From Winogradskyella eximia (GTDB taxonomy: Bacteria; Bacteroidota; Bacteroidia; Flavobacteriales; Flavobacteriaceae), in assembly GCF_003386165.1 (NCBI RefSeq), contig NZ_QRDV01000004.1, positions 253,587 to 317,586 of the forward strand: 64,000 nucleotides of DNA. Direction: 5' to 3'. Shown here in pieces: positions 26,774 through 35,595 of the stretch (within the stretch, counting starts at the first letter, position 1; each line of letters begins with the position of its first letter). A program made the position numbers and the translations under genes. Under the pieces are notes generated by a model, which had not been told where the DNA came from, ran no database searches, and saw nothing but the letters and a program-made list of their open reading frames with translations.

Positions 26774-28675
26774 ATGGAAGAAAAGAAATTCGACATTAAA
26801 TCTATAATAGGTTTTGTCCTCATATTCGGAATTTTGGTATTTATGATGTACCAAAATCAGCCAACACCAGAGGAACTTGAAGCACAGAAAAAAGCCGCTG
26901 AAGAAAAAGTAGAAGCAGAGAAGAAAGACATCCAGAAAGATGATACTTTAATTACAACTTCACAAGATTATGCTAGTTCACAAGTTTTAGATTCTACACA
27001 ACTCGAAGTTGCAAAAGGTAAATTAGGAGCATTGTCTTATGCGTTAACCGTACCAGGAGAAGCTATTACAACTGTTAATACAGATGTTTTTGAACTTAAG
27101 TTTAATAGAAAAGGTGGTTATTTATCTGAAGTAAAGTTGAGGAATTTTGTAGATTATGATTCGCTTCCTATTTATTTGATTAAAGATGGTAACAGTGCTT
27201 TTAATATCACTTTTGGCACATCAGATAATCGTACGTTTAATACAAAAGATTTACCATTTCAACCTAGTGTATCTAAAAGCGGAGATAATACAGTAGTCTC
27301 TATGAAACTTAAAGTTTCTGAAACTGCATTTTTAGAATACCGTTACGAATTAAAGCCTCACGACTATATGATTGATTTTTCAGTTAAGTCTCAAGGTCTA
27401 AGTGGTGTGTTTAACTCGTCACAACCTTTAGTTCTAAACTGGGATTTAAAAGGATATCGTCATGCTAAGAGTATTAGCTATGAGAATAGATATACAGATA
27501 TTCACTACGAACACGAAAACGGAAAACCAGATTATACAGGAGCTAGAGATGCTGATGAAAATTTAGAAGATGTTACCTGGATTGGTTACAAGCAACATTT
27601 CTTTACATCCGTTTTATTAACAGACAACGTTTTTAAAACGGCTAGCATAGATGTTAAAAATTTAGTTGAAGACGAAACTATTGATACCGTTTTTACTAAA
27701 CAATTTTCTTCTAAAATACCTTTGGCTTATCAAGGTGGTGAAATTAACCAGCCAATGGATTTTTATTTTGGACCAAGTGATTTTAAGATATTAAATGATT
27801 ACGGTAGAAATTTAGATGAAATTGTACCATTTGGTTGGGGCATTTTTGGTTGGATAAACCGTTACATTTTTATGCCATTATTTTCATTCTTAGGTAGTTT
27901 TCTACCTTATGGTATTGCTATTGTAGTCATGACTATTTTAACTAAAATAGTATTATCATTTGTGCAATACAAACAATTTTTGTCTCAGGCAAAAATGAAA
28001 ATATTAAAGCCAGAATTAGATGCTGTTAGAGAAAAATATAAAGACAACAAGTTAAAAGCGCAACAAGAAACTATGGCTATACAGAGTAGAGCCGGAGCAA
28101 GTCCATTAAGTGGCTGTTTACCTGGTTTAATGCAAATTCCTGTATTTTATGCCTTGTTTCAATTTTTCCCATCGGCTTTCGATTTAAGACAGAAACCATT
28201 TTTGTGGGCAAAGGATTTAAGTTCTTATGATTCTATATTAGAATTACCATTTAATATTCCTTTTTATGGCAGTCATGTTAGTTTATTTCCAATTTTGGCA
28301 GCTATCGCTATTTTCTTTTATATGAAAATGACTACTGGTCAGCAAACAGCAATGCAAGGACCTCCACAAGAAGGTATGCCTGATATGGGAAAAATGATGA
28401 AGTATATGATTTACTTCTCACCATTATTAATGTTAGTATTCTTTAATAACTATGCTTCTGGATTAAGTTTATATTACTTCATTTCCAACCTAATTAGTAT
28501 TGGTATTATGTTAGTGATTAAAAACTACATTATCGATGAAGATAAAGTACTTGCTAAGATAGAAGTGAGTAAAACTAAGCCTAAGAAACAAAACAAGTTT
28601 CAAAAGAAAATGGCTGAAATGATGGAGCAAGCAGAGGCACAAAAGCAAGCCCAGCAAAAAGGTAAAAAGAAATAA
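26774..28675 (+). CDS. yidC: Membrane protein insertase YidC
   Basis: A 633-aa Sec-associated insertase of the inner membrane. N-terminal anchor IIGFVLIFGILVFMMY at residues 10-25, followed by a charged linker and the large periplasmic domain (about 65-355). The conserved insertase core is at the C-terminus: WGIFGWINRYIFMPLFSFLG, FLPYGIAIVVMTILTKIVLS, the Gly/Pro-rich LSGCLPGLMQIPVFYALFQF, ISIGIMLVIKNYII, and a basic Lys/Gln-rich tail (KAQQKGKKK) as in Bacteroidota YidC. It follows pyrG by 122 bp with a palindrome between, and ends at a clear terminator. Confidence 0.97.
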   Translation: MEEKKFDIKSIIGFVLIFGILVFMMYQNQPTPEELEAQKKAAEEKVEAEKKDIQKDDTLITTSQDYASSQVLDSTQLEVAKGKLGALSYALTVPGEAITTVNTDVFELKFNRKGGYLSEVKLRNFVDYDSLPIYLIKDGNSAFNITFGTSDNRTFNTKDLPFQPSVSKSGDNTVVSMKLKVSETAFLEYRYELKPHDYMIDFSVKSQGLSGVFNSSQPLVLNWDLKGYRHAKSISYENRYTDIHYEHENGKPDYTGARDADENLEDVTWIGYKQHFFTSVLLTDNVFKTASIDVKNLVEDETIDTVFTKQFSSKIPLAYQGGEINQPMDFYFGPSDFKILNDYGRNLDEIVPFGWGIFGWINRYIFMPLFSFLGSFLPYGIAIVVMTILTKIVLSFVQYKQFLSQAKMKILKPELDAVREKYKDNKLKAQQETMAIQSRAGASPLSGCLPGLMQIPVFYALFQFFPSAFDLRQKPFLWAKDLSSYDSILELPFNIPFYGSHVSLFPILAAIAIFFYMKMTTGQQTAMQGPPQEGMPDMGKMMKYMIYFSPLLMLVFFNNYASGLSLYYFISNLISIGIMLVIKNYIIDEDKVLAKIEVSKTKPKKQNKFQKKMAEMMEQAEAQKQAQQKGKKK

Positions 28676-28697
28676 TTTTATATAATCTATATAATTT

Positions 28698-28726
28698 AGC
28701 CTTAACATTTATGTTGAGGCTTTTTT
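28698..28726 (+). terminator. Rho-independent terminator after yidC
   Basis: AGCCTTAACA, loop TTTA, TGTTGAGGCT then TTTTTT. A 10-bp stem with one G-T pair. Confidence 0.85.
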
Positions 28727-28744
28727 ATGTCCTAATTTTAAGTC

Positions 28745-29158
28745 ATGAAAATTGATATTTGTAATAAAGAAGATATTAAGGCTATTGTAGATGGTCTTAA
28801 TGCCTATAATTTAGAGAAGGTTTCAGCATTATCTTCTATTTGGACTCCTTTAGAATTTAATATAAAGAATAATAACGATGTAGTTGTTGGAGGTGTATTG
28901 GCAGGAATAAACTATTGGAATGGATTAGAGATTAAAATTCTTTGGGTGGAAGAAAACTACAGACAACAAGGGTTTGGTTCCGCTTTATTAAGTCATTTAG
29001 AGCATGAAGCAAAAATATGAGGAGCTTCAATGGCCATGGTAGATACTTTCGATTTTCAAGCAGAAGGCTTTTATTTAAAACATAATTACGAAGTTATTGG
29101 TGAATTAAAAGGGTTTCCAAAACATCATAAACGTATTTACTTCTCTAAAGTCTTATAA
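28745..29158 (+). pseudogene. GNAT acetyltransferase interrupted by an in-frame TGA
   Basis: Codons 1-91 read as a GNAT N-acetyltransferase, with the acetyl-CoA loop in the pattern Q-x-x-G-x-G/S-x-L (YRQQGFGSALLSHLEHEAKI). A TGA follows at 29018-29020. The same frame then continues for 46 codons as GASMAMVDTFDFQAEGFYLK and a conserved GNAT end (HNYEVIGELKGFP, HKRIYFSKVL) to a TAA at 29156. In the family this place usually holds K-x-x-G-A, so the TGA most simply arose by one substitution from an Arg or Gly codon. The C-terminal strand and helix needed for the fold are lost if TGA is read as stop. Confidence 0.87.
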
Positions 29159-29162
29159 TAAT

Positions 29163-29191
29163 AAAAGCCCAAACCTTAGGTTTGAGCTTTT
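29163..29191. terminator. Bidirectional terminator
   Basis: AAAAGCCCAAACC, loop TTA, GGTTTGAGCTTTT. It serves the GNAT remnant and the convergent FAS1 gene. Confidence 0.8.
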
Positions 29192-29243
29192 ACATACTAA
29201 CTATCAATCAACTTAAAATAAGGTAATCAACCTCTTTTTATTT

Positions 29244-30251
29244 TTATAGTTCTGGTAAAATTACTGTATCAATAGCATGTACAACACCATTAATAGCTTG
29301 GATATCTACTAAACCTGCTGATGCCAAAATTTCACTATCTCTACTGTTATCATCAGTAATAGTAGTACCATTAAGAGTTAAGTCTCCACCTAAAGTTGGT
29401 ATAACTCCATTAAGCGCACCTAAACCTGATGATTGAACATTACTCGATGCTACAACATGATAAGTTAACACTGAGTTTACTAAAGCTGGATCTAAATCTG
29501 CTAAAGCTGTATTACCTGTGTCATCTAGCTCTAACAATAGATTTTCGAAAGCTGTATTTGTTGGTGCAAACACTGTAAAAGGTGCTAAGGTTTGATTCTC
29601 TGTACCTGAAACTGTATTTATCCAATTCACTGTAGGTGTACCTGAATCAGCCAATTGCAATGCTGCAACTAAATTTGATAATGCCGGATTTGAGGTTGCA
29701 AATGTTGCAATAGTTGGTAACCCAATCACTTCATCAACAATATGGACTATACCATTTGAAGCCATGTTATCTGCATTGTCAACTGTAGAGACACCGTTTA
29801 AAACTACACCACTTGTTGTATTAAAGTATAAGCTCAAATTTTCTCCATTTGGTCCTGTTGCACCTGTGTTAGTGTAGCCAGAACCAGCATTTACTAAAGC
29901 CGTAGAATTAACAGTTTCACCTATAATCACATGATTTAATAAAATGTTTCTTACTAATGCCTCTTCTTCTGTAGATAAATTGTCTAAATCTAATCCAGTG
30001 GCTGCTAATAAATCTGCAAATGCTTCATTTGACGGTGCAAATACAGTAAAAGGTCCGCTACCTTGTAACGTAGTTACTAAATCAGTTGCTTGTAATGCTG
30101 CGGCTAAAGAAGTTAAATTGTTTGCTAGAGCAACGTCAACAACCGTTGTTGGTACTGTTGTTCCATTGTCGTCATCATCACTACAAGAAGTAAAACCTAT
30201 AACCATTAGAAATACTACAAGTAATTTGAAGTTTTGTGAAATAATTTTCAT
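29244..30251 (-). CDS. Fasciclin (FAS1) domain lipoprotein
   Basis: A 335-aa surface lipoprotein. Signal MKIISQNFKLLVVFLMVIGF with lipobox FTSC, then SDDDD. Two FAS1 domains (about 38-180 and 185-334) each carry the H1 motif (GPFTVFAPSNEAFADLL; APFTVFAPTNTAFENLL) and the H2 motif (LLNHVIIGETV with NGIVHIVDEVIGLP; LTYHVVASSN with NGVVHAIDTVILP). FAS1 domains mediate adhesion in bacteria and eukaryotes. Strong similarity between the two domains suggests internal duplication. The protein is likely anchored in the outer membrane. Confidence 0.94.
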   Translation of the reverse strand: MKIISQNFKLLVVFLMVIGFTSCSDDDDNGTTVPTTVVDVALANNLTSLAAALQATDLVTTLQGSGPFTVFAPSNEAFADLLAATGLDLDNLSTEEEALVRNILLNHVIIGETVNSTALVNAGSGYTNTGATGPNGENLSLYFNTTSGVVLNGVSTVDNADNMASNGIVHIVDEVIGLPTIATFATSNPALSNLVAALQLADSGTPTVNWINTVSGTENQTLAPFTVFAPTNTAFENLLLELDDTGNTALADLDPALVNSVLTYHVVASSNVQSSGLGALNGVIPTLGGDLTLNGTTITDDNSRDSEILASAGLVDIQAINGVVHAIDTVILPEL

Positions 30252-30314
30252 TGTTTTGAGTTTTTAAATTGTTCAACATTCAAACCTTACTGGTTTGTTT
30301 AACAAAAATACAAT

Positions 30315-31025
30315 ATGATTAAACAAAATAATTATATCCTTTTTATTTTAACAGTATTTTTAACAACTGGTTATGCTCAAAAATCTGTTAATCAATTTGA
30401 TAAAGACGGCAAACGTCACGGTATATGGACTAAAAACTACCATAAGACTGACCAAAAACGTTACGAAGGAAACTTTGTTCATGGTAAAGAGGTCGATTCA
30501 TTTAAATATTACACCTTATCTTCAGGTAAAAGCGTGCTGAGCGCAGTAAAAGTCTTCAATAAGAACGATAGTATTGCAGATGTTACCTTTTTGGCTTCGA
30601 CTAAAAAAGTAATTAGTAAAGGACGAATGAATGGCAAACGTTTTATTGGAGAATGGGTTTTTTATCATAAAAATTCTTCAGATAAAATGATTGTTGAACA
30701 TTATAATGATGAAGGCTTATTAGAAGGAGAACGTTTTGTGTATTTTAAGAATGGAAAGGTAGCTGAGAGTGCTAACTATAAAAATGGCATGCTTCATGGC
30801 GAATCAAAGTGGTATTCAGAGGAAGACGTATTGTTAAGACATGCCAATTATAAAAACGACGATTTAGACGGTATTACCATTCATTATGATGCTGAAGGCC
30901 ATATTACTTCTGAGGGTAATTATATTAAAAGTCAGAAAAAAGGCATTTGGAAATATTATAAAGGAGGCGAACTCACAAAAAAAATAGATCATACTACACA
31001 AGAAGTCCTATATAAGAAAGAATAG
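30315..31025 (+). CDS. Exported YwqK/MORN-variant repeat protein
   Basis: A 236-aa protein with signal peptide MIKQNNYILFILTVFLTTGYA. The mature part consists of about eight short repeats of the MORN-variant type, with G-x-W-x-x-Y and Y-x-N-G-x-x-x-G patterns: DKDGKRHGIWTKNY, YEGNFVHGKEVDSF, YKNGMLHGESKWYSE, GNYIKSQKKGIWKYY. Database names for this family often include antitoxin, but the signal peptide and lack of a toxin neighbour argue against that here. It is probably periplasmic or surface-located with a structural role. A terminator follows at 31059. Confidence 0.85.
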   Translation: MIKQNNYILFILTVFLTTGYAQKSVNQFDKDGKRHGIWTKNYHKTDQKRYEGNFVHGKEVDSFKYYTLSSGKSVLSAVKVFNKNDSIADVTFLASTKKVISKGRMNGKRFIGEWVFYHKNSSDKMIVEHYNDEGLLEGERFVYFKNGKVAESANYKNGMLHGESKWYSEEDVLLRHANYKNDDLDGITIHYDAEGHITSEGNYIKSQKKGIWKYYKGGELTKKIDHTTQEVLYKKE

Positions 31026-31058
31026 CATAAAACTATGCTGGTAATAGAATTTCAGAAT

Positions 31059-31085
31059 GGCAATCTTAATAGGATTGCCTTTTTT
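31059..31085 (+). terminator. Rho-independent terminator
   Basis: GGCAATC, loop TTAATAG, GATTGCC then TTTTTT. Confidence 0.85.
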
Positions 31086-31091
31086 ATTTTG

Positions 31092-31099
31092 TAATTTTG
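31092..31099 (+). promoter_or_regulatory. Bacteroidota -7 box upstream of mnmA
   Basis: TAATTTTG matches TAnnTTTG directly after the terminator. It lies about 195 bp before mnmA, with an interspersed palindrome (31159-31268) that would be in the mRNA leader. Confidence 0.4.
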
Positions 31100-31158
31100 C
31101 CGAAGTTTTTCGAACTAATTATGAAACTAATAGAGGTGTGATTGGGTTTGAACAAATT

Positions 31159-31268
31159 CGTCACTTCGAGTGAAATTCATTTTTTTGAATTTTGTATCGA
31201 CAAGCAATTAAAGTTATGAAGGTTCTCGATACAGTTCTGATAAAGAAATCAGAATCACGCGAACTGAC
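31159..31268. repeat. Interspersed palindromic repeat, copy 2
   Basis: CGTCACTTCGAGTGA at the left and TCACGCGAACTGAC at the right form the outer stem. TTTTGTATCGA and GGTTCTCGATAC occur inside. Same family as 15064, located in the leader of mnmA. Confidence 0.8.
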
Positions 31269-31294
31269 TTTCAGATAATAAGAGATTAATTAAT

Positions 31295-32482
31295 ATGAAA
31301 AGAGTCATTGTAGGACTTTCAGGAGGAGTAGATTCTAGTGTTGCAGCTTATCTTTTAAAAGAGCAAGGCTATGAGGTTATTGGTCTGTTTATGAAAAATT
31401 GGCACGATGATTCCGTGACCATTTCAGATGAATGTCCTTGGTTAGAGGATAGCAATGATGCCATGTTGGTTGCAGATAAATTGGGTATTCCTTTTCAAAC
31501 GGTAGATTTAAGCGTGCAATACAAAGAGCGTATTGTAGATTATATGTTTAATGAATACGAAAAAGGACGGACACCAAATCCTGATGTACTTTGTAATCGC
31601 GAAATAAAGTTTGATGTCTTTATGGACATCGCTTTAGAATTAGGTGCAGATTACGTAGCAACTGGTCATTATTGCAGAAAGGGAACTATTGAAAAAGATG
31701 GAAAAGAAATCCATCAGTTGTTAGCTGGTGCTGACGATAATAAAGACCAATCTTATTTTCTTTGTCAATTGTCTCAACAGCAATTAGCAAAAGCATTATT
31801 TCCTATTGGCGAATTACAAAAACCAGAGGTTAGAGAAATCGCTAAAGCGCAAGATTTAATTACGGCCGAAAAGAAGGATTCTCAAGGTTTGTGTTTTATT
31901 GGTAAAGTAAGATTGCCAGAATTTTTACAACAACAATTAAAACCAAAAGAAGGTGATATTGTTGAAGTTGATTCTGAGTTTGAAATTTACAATAACCAAT
32001 TGCCTCAATTCGATTCCAAAGAGAATGAATTAGAATTTTTGTCTAAAAAACCAACATATCATTTAACAGATGGAAAAGTAGTTGGTAAACATCAAGGTGC
32101 ACACTATTTTACCAAAGGTCAAAGAAAAGGTTTAGGTGTTGGAGGAACAGTAGAACCTTTGTTTGTTATAGATACAGATGTAAAAGACAATATTATATAT
32201 ACAGGTCAAGGTAAAGAACATCCTGGTTTGTACAGAAATGTCTTGTTTGTGACTAACGAAGAATTGCATTGGGTTCGCCAAGATTTAGCAATAAACGAAG
32301 GAGAAACCATGTCTGTAATGGCAAGAATTAGATATAGACAAAATTTAGAAAAAGCAACTTTACATAAAGTAGCGTCTGGTTTATATGTTGAGTTTAAGCA
32401 TAAACAATCTGCAATTACTGAAGGTCAGTTTGTAGCTTGGTATATAGAAGATGAGTTATTAGGTTCAGGAGTAATTTCTTAA
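31295..32482 (+). CDS. mnmA: tRNA-specific 2-thiouridylase MnmA
   Basis: A 395-aa enzyme that thiolates U34 in Lys, Glu and Gln tRNAs. The PP-loop is [19 protein letters not shown] at the start. The first active cysteine is in [17 protein letters not shown] and the second in [20 protein letters not shown]. The conserved [15 protein letters not shown] and [13 protein letters not shown] motifs are present, and a C-terminal beta barrel ends [17 protein letters not shown]. Length and motifs are standard. Confidence 0.97.
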   Translation: MKRVIVGLSGGVDSSVAAYLLKEQGYEVIGLFMKNWHDDSVTISDECPWLEDSNDAMLVADKLGIPFQTVDLSVQYKERIVDYMFNEYEKGRTPNPDVLCNREIKFDVFMDIALELGADYVATGHYCRKGTIEKDGKEIHQLLAGADDNKDQSYFLCQLSQQQLAKALFPIGELQKPEVREIAKAQDLITAEKKDSQGLCFIGKVRLPEFLQQQLKPKEGDIVEVDSEFEIYNNQLPQFDSKENELEFLSKKPTYHLTDGKVVGKHQGAHYFTKGQRKGLGVGGTVEPLFVIDTDVKDNIIYTGQGKEHPGLYRNVLFVTNEELHWVRQDLAINEGETMSVMARIRYRQNLEKATLHKVASGLYVEFKHKQSAITEGQFVAWYIEDELLGSGVIS

Positions 32483-32588
32483 CTTGCAATTGACGTTTTA
32501 ATTGAGTTAATTTTATTTCAATATTTTAAAACTTGAAAGGTTTAGTTTCTTTTACTGACTAAAACTTTAAACCCAAATAATCAAATCC

Positions 32589-34211
32589 ATGAAAAGCATT
32601 TTTACATTATTACTCTTATTTCTTGTAATTGGAAAAGGTTTTGCTCAAGAAGATGCATGGGTTTATCTCACGGACAAATCTAACGTTGCCGCTTCAATTG
32701 CTAATCCTATTAGTATTCTTTCTCAAAAAGCCATTGATAGAAAGCAAAATCATAATGTTGCTATTGACGAACGTGATGTGCCTGTTAATGAAACTTATAT
32801 TTCAGATTTAAAACTTCAAACTGGGATTACAGTAATGGCAAAGTCTAAGTGGTTTAACGCTATTCATGTGAGAGGAACAGAAGAAGATATTAATGCTTTA
32901 TCGAATCTAAATTATGTTGACAGTATTGATTTTGCCAATCAAAGTTTAAATACAGCATCAAGAAGCGCTTCCAATTTGAATAAATGGGAAGTTGAAAATG
33001 AAACTATCGCATTTACTTATGGAGATACACAAAACCAGGTAGAAATGATTAATGCAGACAATTTGCATATAGCAGATTTTACAGGCGAAGGTATTACCAT
33101 TGCTGTTATGGATGCTGGTTTTCCAAACGTAAATACGATGTCTGCGTTTCAACGTTTAAGAGATAATAGTGATTTATTGAATGGTTATGATTTTGTAGAT
33201 AGAAACCCAGATGTGTATGCATTTACTGGTAATAATCATGGTACAAAAGTGTTGAGTACTATGGCCGCATTTGTGCAAGATCAATATGTGGGTACAGCGC
33301 CAGATGCTTCTTATTATTTGTTTAGAACGGAAGATTCTGGCAGTGAAAATCCGGTAGAAGAAAGTTATTGGGTAGAAGCTGCTGAACGTGCAGATAGTTT
33401 AGGTGTAGATTTGATTAATACGTCTTTAGGCTACCAAACATTTGATAATCCTACTTACGACTATACACCTGCAGATATGAACGGACAAGTCACCTATATC
33501 ACTAAAGGTGCTTCCATAGCAGCCGAGAAAGGTATTTTAGTAGTTGTTAGTGCAGGGAATTCTGGAGCAACGAGTTGGCAAACCGTTGGTGCACCTGCAG
33601 ATTCACCAAATGTATTAAGTATTGGAGCTGTAAATGCAGATGGCAATTATGTGACATTTAGTTCGCAAGGCAGTGCTGCCCAAGTTGGTTATCAAAAACC
33701 AGATGTAGTTGCTAGAGGAGGAGCGGCTTATGTTATAGATGAATTCGGTGGAATTGTGCAGAATAATGGCACATCGTTTAGTGGACCAATTATGTGTGGT
33801 GGTATTGCGTCTTTATGGCAAGCATTACCAGATGCTTTACCAACTGAAATCATGGATTTTGTTAGACAATCAGCTTCGCAATATACAACACCAGATGATT
33901 TTTTAGGCTATGGCATTCCAGACTTGGATTTAGCGAGAAGCAATGCACTGTCTTTAGATGAAATGGAAATTGAGGCTTTTAGTTTTTATCCAAATCCAGT
34001 AGCGACAAAGCTTAATATTGAAATACCTTCTACAGAAAATGAATTAAAAGTCTCTATTTATAATCAATTAGGACAAGAAGTGATGCATCAATTGGTAACC
34101 GAAGCTTCAAACTATATTAATGTTTCAAATTTAGCTTCAGGCATTTATATCATTAAATTATCTACTACAAATAATTCAAAAACTTATAAGTTCATTAAAA
34201 GTTCTAATTAA
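32589..34211 (+). CDS. Secreted subtilase (S8 family) with T9SS sorting signal
   Basis: A 540-aa serine peptidase. Signal peptide MKSIFTLLLLFLVIGKGFAQ, then a propeptide-like region (about 21-130). The catalytic triad is Asp at about 173 (ITIAVMDAGFPN), His at about 217 (NNHGTKVLSTMAAF) and Ser at about 396 (NNGTSFSGPIMCGGIASL). The oxyanion Asn is in VVVSAGNSGATSW. The last about 80 residues form a T9SS type A sorting domain (SFYPNPVATKLNIEIP, ASGIYIIKLSTTNNSKTYKF). It is probably exported across the outer membrane and cleaved or anchored by the type IX system, acting as a surface or released protease. Confidence 0.95.
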   Translation: MKSIFTLLLLFLVIGKGFAQEDAWVYLTDKSNVAASIANPISILSQKAIDRKQNHNVAIDERDVPVNETYISDLKLQTGITVMAKSKWFNAIHVRGTEEDINALSNLNYVDSIDFANQSLNTASRSASNLNKWEVENETIAFTYGDTQNQVEMINADNLHIADFTGEGITIAVMDAGFPNVNTMSAFQRLRDNSDLLNGYDFVDRNPDVYAFTGNNHGTKVLSTMAAFVQDQYVGTAPDASYYLFRTEDSGSENPVEESYWVEAAERADSLGVDLINTSLGYQTFDNPTYDYTPADMNGQVTYITKGASIAAEKGILVVVSAGNSGATSWQTVGAPADSPNVLSIGAVNADGNYVTFSSQGSAAQVGYQKPDVVARGGAAYVIDEFGGIVQNNGTSFSGPIMCGGIASLWQALPDALPTEIMDFVRQSASQYTTPDDFLGYGIPDLDLARSNALSLDEMEIEAFSFYPNPVATKLNIEIPSTENELKVSIYNQLGQEVMHQLVTEASNYINVSNLASGIYIIKLSTTNNSKTYKFIKSSN

Positions 34212-34220
34212 GAATAAACC

Positions 34221-34336
34221 TCAGTTCAAGTGATTTTGAGTCACAAGAAATCATATCGAGAACCATTTAGAATTGAAACGCTTATTCTCGATACAAATTA
34301 CTTTCATTTCATTCGTGTAATTCACTCGAATTGACG
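34221..34336. repeat. Interspersed palindromic repeat, copy 3
   Basis: TCAGTTCAAGTGATTTTGAG and ATATCGAGAACC on the left; TTCTCGATAC and CACTCGAATTGACG on the right. Outer and inner conserved words pair across the centre. Confidence 0.85.
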
Positions 34337-34401
34337 CGTTTCAGAGAATAATCTGTGTTCTTATTTAATAACTTAATGTATAATTCGTTTATAAATGTAA
34401 T

Positions 34402-34499
34402 GTCAGTTCGAGTGATTTCGAAGCATGAGAAATTGTATCGAGAACAGAGTGGACTAAAATTATCCTCATTTTCAATCGTGAAATTCACTTGAATTGCCG
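34402..34499. repeat. Interspersed palindromic repeat, copy 4
   Basis: GTCAGTTCGAGTGATTTCGA and TTGTATCGAGAAC on the left; the right half retains ATTCACTTGAATTGCCG but has lost the inner TTCTCGATAC word. Tandem neighbour of copy 3. Confidence 0.8.
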
Positions 34500-34537
34500 A
34501 AATTTATACTCTATTAGAACAGATATAATTTCGAAAC

Positions 34538-35479
34538 ATGGCAAATAGAATCACATCACTTTTCAATATAAAATATCCAATTATCCAAGCAGGAATGATT
34601 TGGAATAGCGGCTGGAAACTAGCTTCGGCAGCAAGTAACTCAGGTATCTTAGGCTTAATTGGAGCAGGATCAATGTATCCTGATGTATTGCGAGAGCATA
34701 TTCAAAAATGTAAATCAGCAACAGATCAACCTTTTGGTGTCAACGTGCCAATGCTATATCCAAATGTTCAAGAAATAATGGATATTATTGTTGAGGAAGG
34801 TGTGAAAGTAGTTTTTACTTCTGCCGGAAATCCTAAGACATGGACCAAATGGTTGCAAGAGAAAGGGATTATAGTAGTACATGTAGTGAGTAGTGTGAAA
34901 TTCGCATTAAAAGCACAAGATGCAGGTGTTGATGCTATTGTAGCAGAAGGTTTTGAGGCAGGAGGACATAACGGAAGAGATGAAACGACTACATTAACCT
35001 TAATACCTATGGTAAAAGAACAACTTCAAATTCCGTTAATAGCAGCAGGAGGTATTGCCACAGGTAAAGCTATGTTAGCTTGTATGATTTTGGGAGCAGA
35101 TGGTGTACAGGTTGGTAGCCGATTTGTAGCCAGTGAAGAATCTTCAGCGCACCAAGCTTTTAAGCAAGTGGTTGTTGATGCTAAAGAAGGAGATACGCAA
35201 TTAACCTTAAAAGAATTAGCACCTGTGAGATTGGTGAAAAACAAATTCTACAACGAATTACAAGAACTCTATAAAACAAGTCCAACACCAGAACAACTTA
35301 AAGAATTATTAGGAAGAGCTAGAGCCAAACGAGGTATGTTTGAGGGCGACTTAGAAGATGGAGAATTAGAGATTGGGCAAATAGCAGGTTTAATACACGA
35401 TGTGAAACCAGTTTCGAAGATTGTAGAAGATATGGTCGCGGAATTTGAAGAAGCTAAGCAGCATGTTAGTGTATTATGA
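34538..35479 (+). CDS. Nitronate monooxygenase family flavoprotein
   Basis: A 313-aa FMN-dependent TIM-barrel enzyme of the 2-nitropropane dioxygenase/FabK group. Landmarks are the N-terminal YPIIQAGMIWNSGWKLASAAS, GFEAGGHNGRDETTT at about residue 144 with the active-site His, PLIAAGGIATGKAMLACMIL at about 166 and LGADGVQVGSRFVASEES at about 187, which bind FMN phosphate. It oxidises nitronates in class members, while close relatives are enoyl-ACP reductases (FabK); sequence alone does not separate these two. It stands alone behind the repeat pair. Confidence 0.88.
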   Translation: MANRITSLFNIKYPIIQAGMIWNSGWKLASAASNSGILGLIGAGSMYPDVLREHIQKCKSATDQPFGVNVPMLYPNVQEIMDIIVEEGVKVVFTSAGNPKTWTKWLQEKGIIVVHVVSSVKFALKAQDAGVDAIVAEGFEAGGHNGRDETTTLTLIPMVKEQLQIPLIAAGGIATGKAMLACMILGADGVQVGSRFVASEESSAHQAFKQVVVDAKEGDTQLTLKELAPVRLVKNKFYNELQELYKTSPTPEQLKELLGRARAKRGMFEGDLEDGELEIGQIAGLIHDVKPVSKIVEDMVAEFEEAKQHVSVL

Positions 35480-35560
35480 TGTGTTTTTAGAAGCTAATAA
35501 TTAACACTTATGCCATCCTTTTAAAGTTCTTATTTTTCTATATTTTTTTGATAAAAAAGG

Positions 35561-35568
35561 TAAATTTG
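35561..35568 (+). promoter_or_regulatory. Bacteroidota -7 box for the antiporter gene
   Basis: TAAATTTG matches TAnnTTTG, 27 bp before the start codon. Confidence 0.55.
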
Positions 35569-35595
35569 CGTAGACTGATTTAAGGCTACGAAAGA

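Larger units (their letters stand above)
34212..34537. other. Gene-free stretch holding two interspersed repeats
   Basis: The 326-bp gap between the subtilase and nitronate monooxygenase genes is almost entirely two copies of the same palindromic repeat (34221-34336 and 34402-34499), in direct tandem 65 bp apart. I see no ORF. Confidence 0.75.

Noticed and set aside
30315..31025. Antitoxin of a toxin-antitoxin pair (YwqK label)
   Set aside because: The protein has a signal peptide and no small toxin gene is next to it; the label is a database carry-over.
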